Of a stretch of DNA of 64,000 nt, positions 59,591 to 64,000 are shown piece after piece. The first letter of the stretch is position 1; every line of letters starts with the position of its first letter. The translations under genes and the position numbers were made by a program. The notes beneath the pieces are model-generated. The model worked only from the letters and a program-made list of their open reading frames with translations, had not been told where the DNA came from and searched no databases. Source of the DNA: Lantana camara (lineage: Eukaryota > Streptophyta > Magnoliopsida > Lamiales > Verbenaceae); the NCBI GenBank assembly GCA_037501455.1, contig CM074856.1, positions 95,058,001 to 95,122,000 on the forward strand. Direction: 5' to 3'.

Positions 59591-60269
59591 ACCATTGTGG
59601 AATTCCTGGATATTCAGATGATTAGGTGACTAGCTGAAATTAATGTTGTGCGGCTCATGGCTCGGCAATCTCGATCTCAAACTTTCTCGATAAATCTCAA
59701 CATGCCATGTGGTTACTCCACTAACTTCGTCTTTTCTAATCCTTATATCCGCCCAATGTGTTCTCCGGATTCCCTAACCATCCCCCTTGTGGCAGTGAGA
59801 AATTGTTTGGGTTGATCTCTTTTGAGAGCTTCCCCCTACTCTTCGTCACTTATTTCGTCCCACGCTCGGTCAAAAGATGTAATAGTACGTCCTAGGTGAC
59901 TTCGGACCATGCCTTGACAAATTCTCGAATTCCTCTAAAACCCCATGGTCTTCAAAATGTCCGTGAATCTTCTTACATCAACTTGTATATCTTCCTTTTT
60001 CGTAGTGTCCTTAGCTTTCTTGCTATTATTTCCTCTAGATCCTCTGAATTTTCACCTTCTTCCTACCCCGGTTCTCATTACTACGAGGAAAAACTTCACT
60101 CGGAGGTATAGAGATTTCATACATGCTATCACGAAGACATGGAACTTATGCATGTCGGGTTAGATTTGCTTATGCTATACGTCACGTTATCACCCAATAA
60201 AACAAGAAAACAACAGGTAATAACAATGCATAACACACATCACAATAATGTAATAAGGTGCGATGCAAG
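59591..60269 (-). other. G interior between solo LTR and gag
   Basis: Non-coding on the minus strand. Contains the GCATAAGTTCCATG block (about 60113-60155) that matches the F sequence spanning the C insertion, and the junction block ending near 60280. No gene is recognised. Confidence 0.7.
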
Positions 60270-60972
60270 TTAAGTGCCCGTGCTATGAATGCGATTACCT
60301 CTTGGTTGTTTCTTTAGCCTCAATCGATCGTATGTATCCAACTTATACTTTGGTGATCCACACCCATAACAACGCCCCAACCTTTTCCAGCAATTCTCAT
60401 AGATGTGGGTCGTGCTCTTGCAATGAGCGCACGGAGGTTGTTTCGGTAGTTGAGCCCCCTTCATCTTCCTATTCTTGTTTGAGCTCGGTTGATTAAACCC
60501 TTGGCTCCGCTTCGATCCCAACCATGCCATACTTCTCTTCAGCTCGAATCTTCCCATCATGCTCCTTTTCCATAATTCCTTTGACTCAACTTTGAGAGCC
60601 CTCCTTGTGGACTCGAGCCATTCATTTGGTTGGGTTCCTCGGTTAATGTCCCTAAGGTCTCCTCTAATCCCATCCGTAAATCGGGCCAAACTTTCTGATT
60701 CTTTAGCTCGCCTTTGGTTATTATGGGGATATGAGTCAATCTTATGATCAGGAGCGCCGCATCCGAAGCGAGTTCCTAGTCGCTTCCTACAATTGTCGTA
60801 GGTGTGATTTGGCCCTTTATAATGAGCACACAAGAATTGTACTTCAGGAATGGGTGCGATCGAGGAGGCCTGGGAATCTTTTGTGGTGAATCGAGGTGCC
60901 TTTCGGTGCATCTTGATGGGTAGGGAGAGCAATTGGTTGCCTTGGTTGTCTATATAACTCGGTAGAAGGCAT
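60270..60972 (-). pseudogene. gag: G gag relic with two zinc-knuckle pairs
   Basis: Probable start ATG at 60970-60972 (MPSTELYRQ), then a frame change. The frame from 60932 carries CAHYKGPNHTYDNC (second Cys changed to Tyr) and a degenerate second knuckle, then a capsid C-terminal-like stretch (GIRGDLRDI, ALKVESKELWKRS), then CAHCKSTTHIYENC and CYGCGSPKYKLDTY. The main capsid domain seen in C is absent. It ends with NRIHSTGT, the protease-start relic. F has the same double layout, so it was inherited. Confidence 0.8.
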
Positions 60973-61096
60973 TAACCTACAATACACAACTAGACGGAAA
61001 TATAATGCAGGCGGTTAATAAGTGGTTTTGACACGTAGTTAAAGTAATAAATGTAACTTGACACAACACGACACTAGAACTCCGATTTTGCAACCC

Positions 61097-61111
61097 GGGG
61101 CTCTGATACCA
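61097..61111 (-). other. G primer binding site
   Basis: Minus strand TGGTATCAGAGCCCCGGG, 8 bp from the LTR end. Confidence 0.9.
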
Positions 61112-61119
61112 CTTTAAGA

Positions 61120-64000
61120 TGTAGCACCTAGAGCGACGGGTCACCACATCCCCCGTACCCATACCCCGAACCCACATATGAAATGACTTTTCATACATGA
61201 GCCCATGTCTAAGTGAACGAGGACCTACACACACACTCTAGGCTAATCGGGGCTAAGTCGACAACAGAGCTTGCAAAACAAATACAGAAAAGGCAGAAGC
61301 ATCAAACAGGATCCATAAGAGTTCAACAAAAGCACACACATTACTATATACATGGCCTCATGGCCCAAAAATAGTTCCAATATCATATGAAGTGTTAATC
61401 TTCAAACTATAATTTAATTCAAAAACATATTAAAATATTCAAAAGATACGAGTACGAAACGTAGAATCAATCTAAACCCGAAATTAAGACACGACCACGA
61501 CGCACTTTCCTGCCTAGCTCTAGCAGACCTGCAACTAAAGGTGGGAAAAATAGAGAGGTCAGTCACAACTCAACTGAGTGATGGGGGGCTAACGCATACT
61601 CACACACTATATAAATATAGAGCATAGCAAATATTAATTAAAATATTATGAACCGGGAATAGGGTTTTGCACACCAAACCATTTCGAAACAAACTCACAC
61701 TTCATCATCAAAATAAAGCTTAAGTAGTTTAAAAGAAAATCCTATCCCGTTCCATAACTAACGTAATGTACAAAAGTTCGGTGAGTATGAGCACATAACC
61801 CTTACTCCTCTACAACGTAAGAAAACCAAGAAAATGTAAATATATAAAATAGTATCCATCACCAACAATAATAGTGTTTTGGGAGTCAAACCCTCTCCAC
61901 CTAATTACCAATGCACATGGGGTAGCTAACCCGCAATATGCTTGAAGTACCACACCTCCTCAACCTCCAAGAGTCGCGCGTAAGTACTCCAAATGGAGAC
62001 CGTGCACAGGCTTAACCCGATGGCCCTTGCCGTCCCGGGCGGCCTGACCCACACCTTCGGGGCCCAGTAATAACCAATTATCTCATTAAACTTACTTAAC
62101 TTACTACATTAAACATAACTTACGTACCTTATCGAGCATACCTTACCTTGCAACTCGGCAAATGTTATACGCGTACCTCTCCGTGTCTTCCTTAACAATA
62201 AGATGTCGAGATAGATCCTAGCTTGCGTGACAATACACGGGTTGTAAAACATTTTCAAGCTTATATACGCTTATACTTATAGTTCAAAACATATTAACCG
62301 TAAGATAAAGTCATAACCATATCATATGGCACGTAACTCGTATGTAAATATATGGTATAACCGCATGCAGGTGAGAAATCATCACATTTAGGCTATAGGT
62401 TGCTTATCTAAAAGAAAAGGTCCTAAACCTCACCTTGTAGCAAAAGTAGGTAGAGTCTGTGGCAAAAAAAGAGCAAACGAACACCTAAACCTTGGGTTCA
62501 ACGACGTTCGGAAGAAGCTCTAAAACAAAAGAACACAACACCTGAGACTTAGACTCAATCATGAACCAATTAGATGCACGATGATGCATACAAATGCAAG
62601 TGGATGCAATGCATGTCATATAAATTCATACTTAGGTGTACCGGAGGAAATAATGAAATAACACATAAGGAATCCAAGAATTAAACTCATATCATATCAA
62701 ATAACACATAATATAACATGTTAATATAGTATCCGAGTCATAAACGAACCATAAAAAGTGAGCAAAGTGAAAACGAAGGGGAAAAAGAAAAACATCACGC
62801 ATGCATGGTCGCGGCCGCTATGCACTTTCTTCAAGAAGTGGTCGCAGTCGCGACACTAAGGCAGAAACTCCACAGGAAGGTGGTCACGGCCCCTACACCT
62901 TTTCTTCAAGAAAGGGTCGTGGTCATGACACTAGGACAGAAGCTCAAACCACAGCAGGTCTCGGCCGGTACCAGAAAGACACACAACACGCTCGCGGCCG
63001 CGACTCCTTACGACAGTAGGGGAAGTTCGAGATTCTGGCCAAAAACTCCAATCAAACTCAAAGGAAAACATGAAAGCTTAAAGTAAACACCTAAAGGTAA
63101 GAAAATACGATAAGAATCCATCATGTAAGTAATAAAATTCCAAGAAAGCAAGGAGTGATCAAGTTCTTCAAATTTCTAACAAACCCTCACTATTCATGAA
63201 AAAAAGCCATAACCAAAGAATCTCTAACATAAATCATTCTTCAAGTAGGGTAAAGTGGTCACAAGAACACGGAGAATAAGAGTCTATACTTACCTTTGAA
63301 GTTGGGAGCAAGAAAGGTATAGTCTTGAGCTCTAAATAGCCAAAAATGGAGGAATAGTTCTTGGAGCTTCTTCTTTCTCTTTTCTTGCCTTGGTGGTTTG
63401 GACTTCAGTAGCTAAAGGAGAGAGAGGGATGGCTTTTAGCTGATATTGGTCAAGGAAAGGACAAAGGAACGAGTAGCCTATCTCTGAAGCAGCTCATAGG
63501 TGCATCTTAGGTACGCGAGGTGAAAAACTACATCGTTAGGGGTCGAAATGGCATCAAAAAAGTACAAGGCTTATCCCATTGAGTCCGAATCGTCGATTTG
63601 AGTCCAATGGCAAAGACGAAACTCGAATCTGAGTTCCCGAGCTCAAGTTACAAATAAATGACTCAAGAGTGGCCAATTTGCAAAATGGCCCAAAAGTTTG
63701 AATAAAAATTCAATTGAGTCCAAACAAGTTCAAACAAGTCCAAACCAAGTTTAAAACATATAATTAAGTCCTAAAATCATATAAGTTACGTATTTCACAA
63801 AATTATCATGCTCGGGATTCAAATTCATATTTAACAGATTATCGAACTCAAGTAATCGAATCAAAAGTTTAAGTATGGCAATTACGTATCAAATATTTCA
63901 AGTAATTCACACATGAGTTGGATAAAGAAACATAATTCGAATGCGATTACAACGAATAAAGTGAAAATGATTACAAATACATAAATTAAACTCACACGTA
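61120..64000 (-). repeat. G 5' LTR, cut by the window end
   Basis: Plus strand begins TGTAGCACCTAGAGCG. It has the U5 end (61120-61260), a hairpin with a T-G wobble (61560-61576), the GC core (about 61920-62065), the block with AGGTGAGGTTT (minus) near 62433, and palindromes based on TCGCGGCCGCGA (about 62808-62818 and 62990-63004). The window ends near the expected LTR start. No gene is seen. Confidence 0.9.

Overview
This window is plant nuclear DNA made almost entirely of nested LTR retrotransposons. I see no host gene, rRNA, intact tRNA or CRISPR array. The evidence for a plant is: Ty3/gypsy pol of the chromovirus Tekay/Del type (RT, RNase H, integrase, C-terminal chromodomain-like tail), primer sites TGGTATCAGAGC complementary to plant initiator tRNA-Met, LTRs of 2.2-3.7 kb, 5-bp target duplications, and Ty1/copia LTRs of the TGTTAGGAATAGTGCC type. 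I cannot name the species; a large repeat-rich flowering-plant genome is likely.

Layout, left to right. (1) 1-7640, plus: a non-coding element (NA1) whose 5' LTR is cut by the window edge. (2) 7641-10995, minus: an LTR (C2) of the same family as element C; NA1 sits inside it. (3) 10996-15528, minus: NA2, a relative of NA1, with C2 inserted in its interior. (4) 15529-17360 and 33399-34946, minus: one LTR (E), split by (5). (5) 17361-33393, plus: a tandem LTR-interior-LTR-interior-LTR array, 16 kb, with one target duplication (TAACA) around the whole. (6) 34947-35666 and 56532-57098, plus: element F, a gag relic and a truncated 3' LTR. (7) 35667-56531, plus: element C (duplication CATAA), gag-only. 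(8) 41165-53253, minus: element D (duplication TCAAG), inserted in C, with one gag-pol frame broken by four stops. (9) 57099-57143: the first 45 bp of a copia-type LTR. (10) 57144-64000, minus: element G (gag relic, primer site, LTR) with a 2-kb solo copia-type LTR (duplication CGTTC) inside it.

Inferred nesting, oldest first: G > copia-type element > F > E > NA2 > C2 > NA1, with side branches E > tandem array, F > C > D, and G > solo copia LTR.

Only D and the two tandem units carry pol, and all three are broken. C, F and G kept gag and stop in the protease just before the catalytic Asp; NA1 and NA2 show no recognisable gag. They still share cis signals with the autonomous type: the primer site, the U5 end, a hairpin before the polypurine tract with an AGGA loop, a CAGTCY...RGACTG hairpin followed by an acceptor-like CAG, a GC-rich core with covarying arms, and arrays of palindromes around CGGCCG or CGCCCG. 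These conserved structured signals, and a piece resembling initiator tRNA-Met just before the polypurine tract of C, are the most interesting content.
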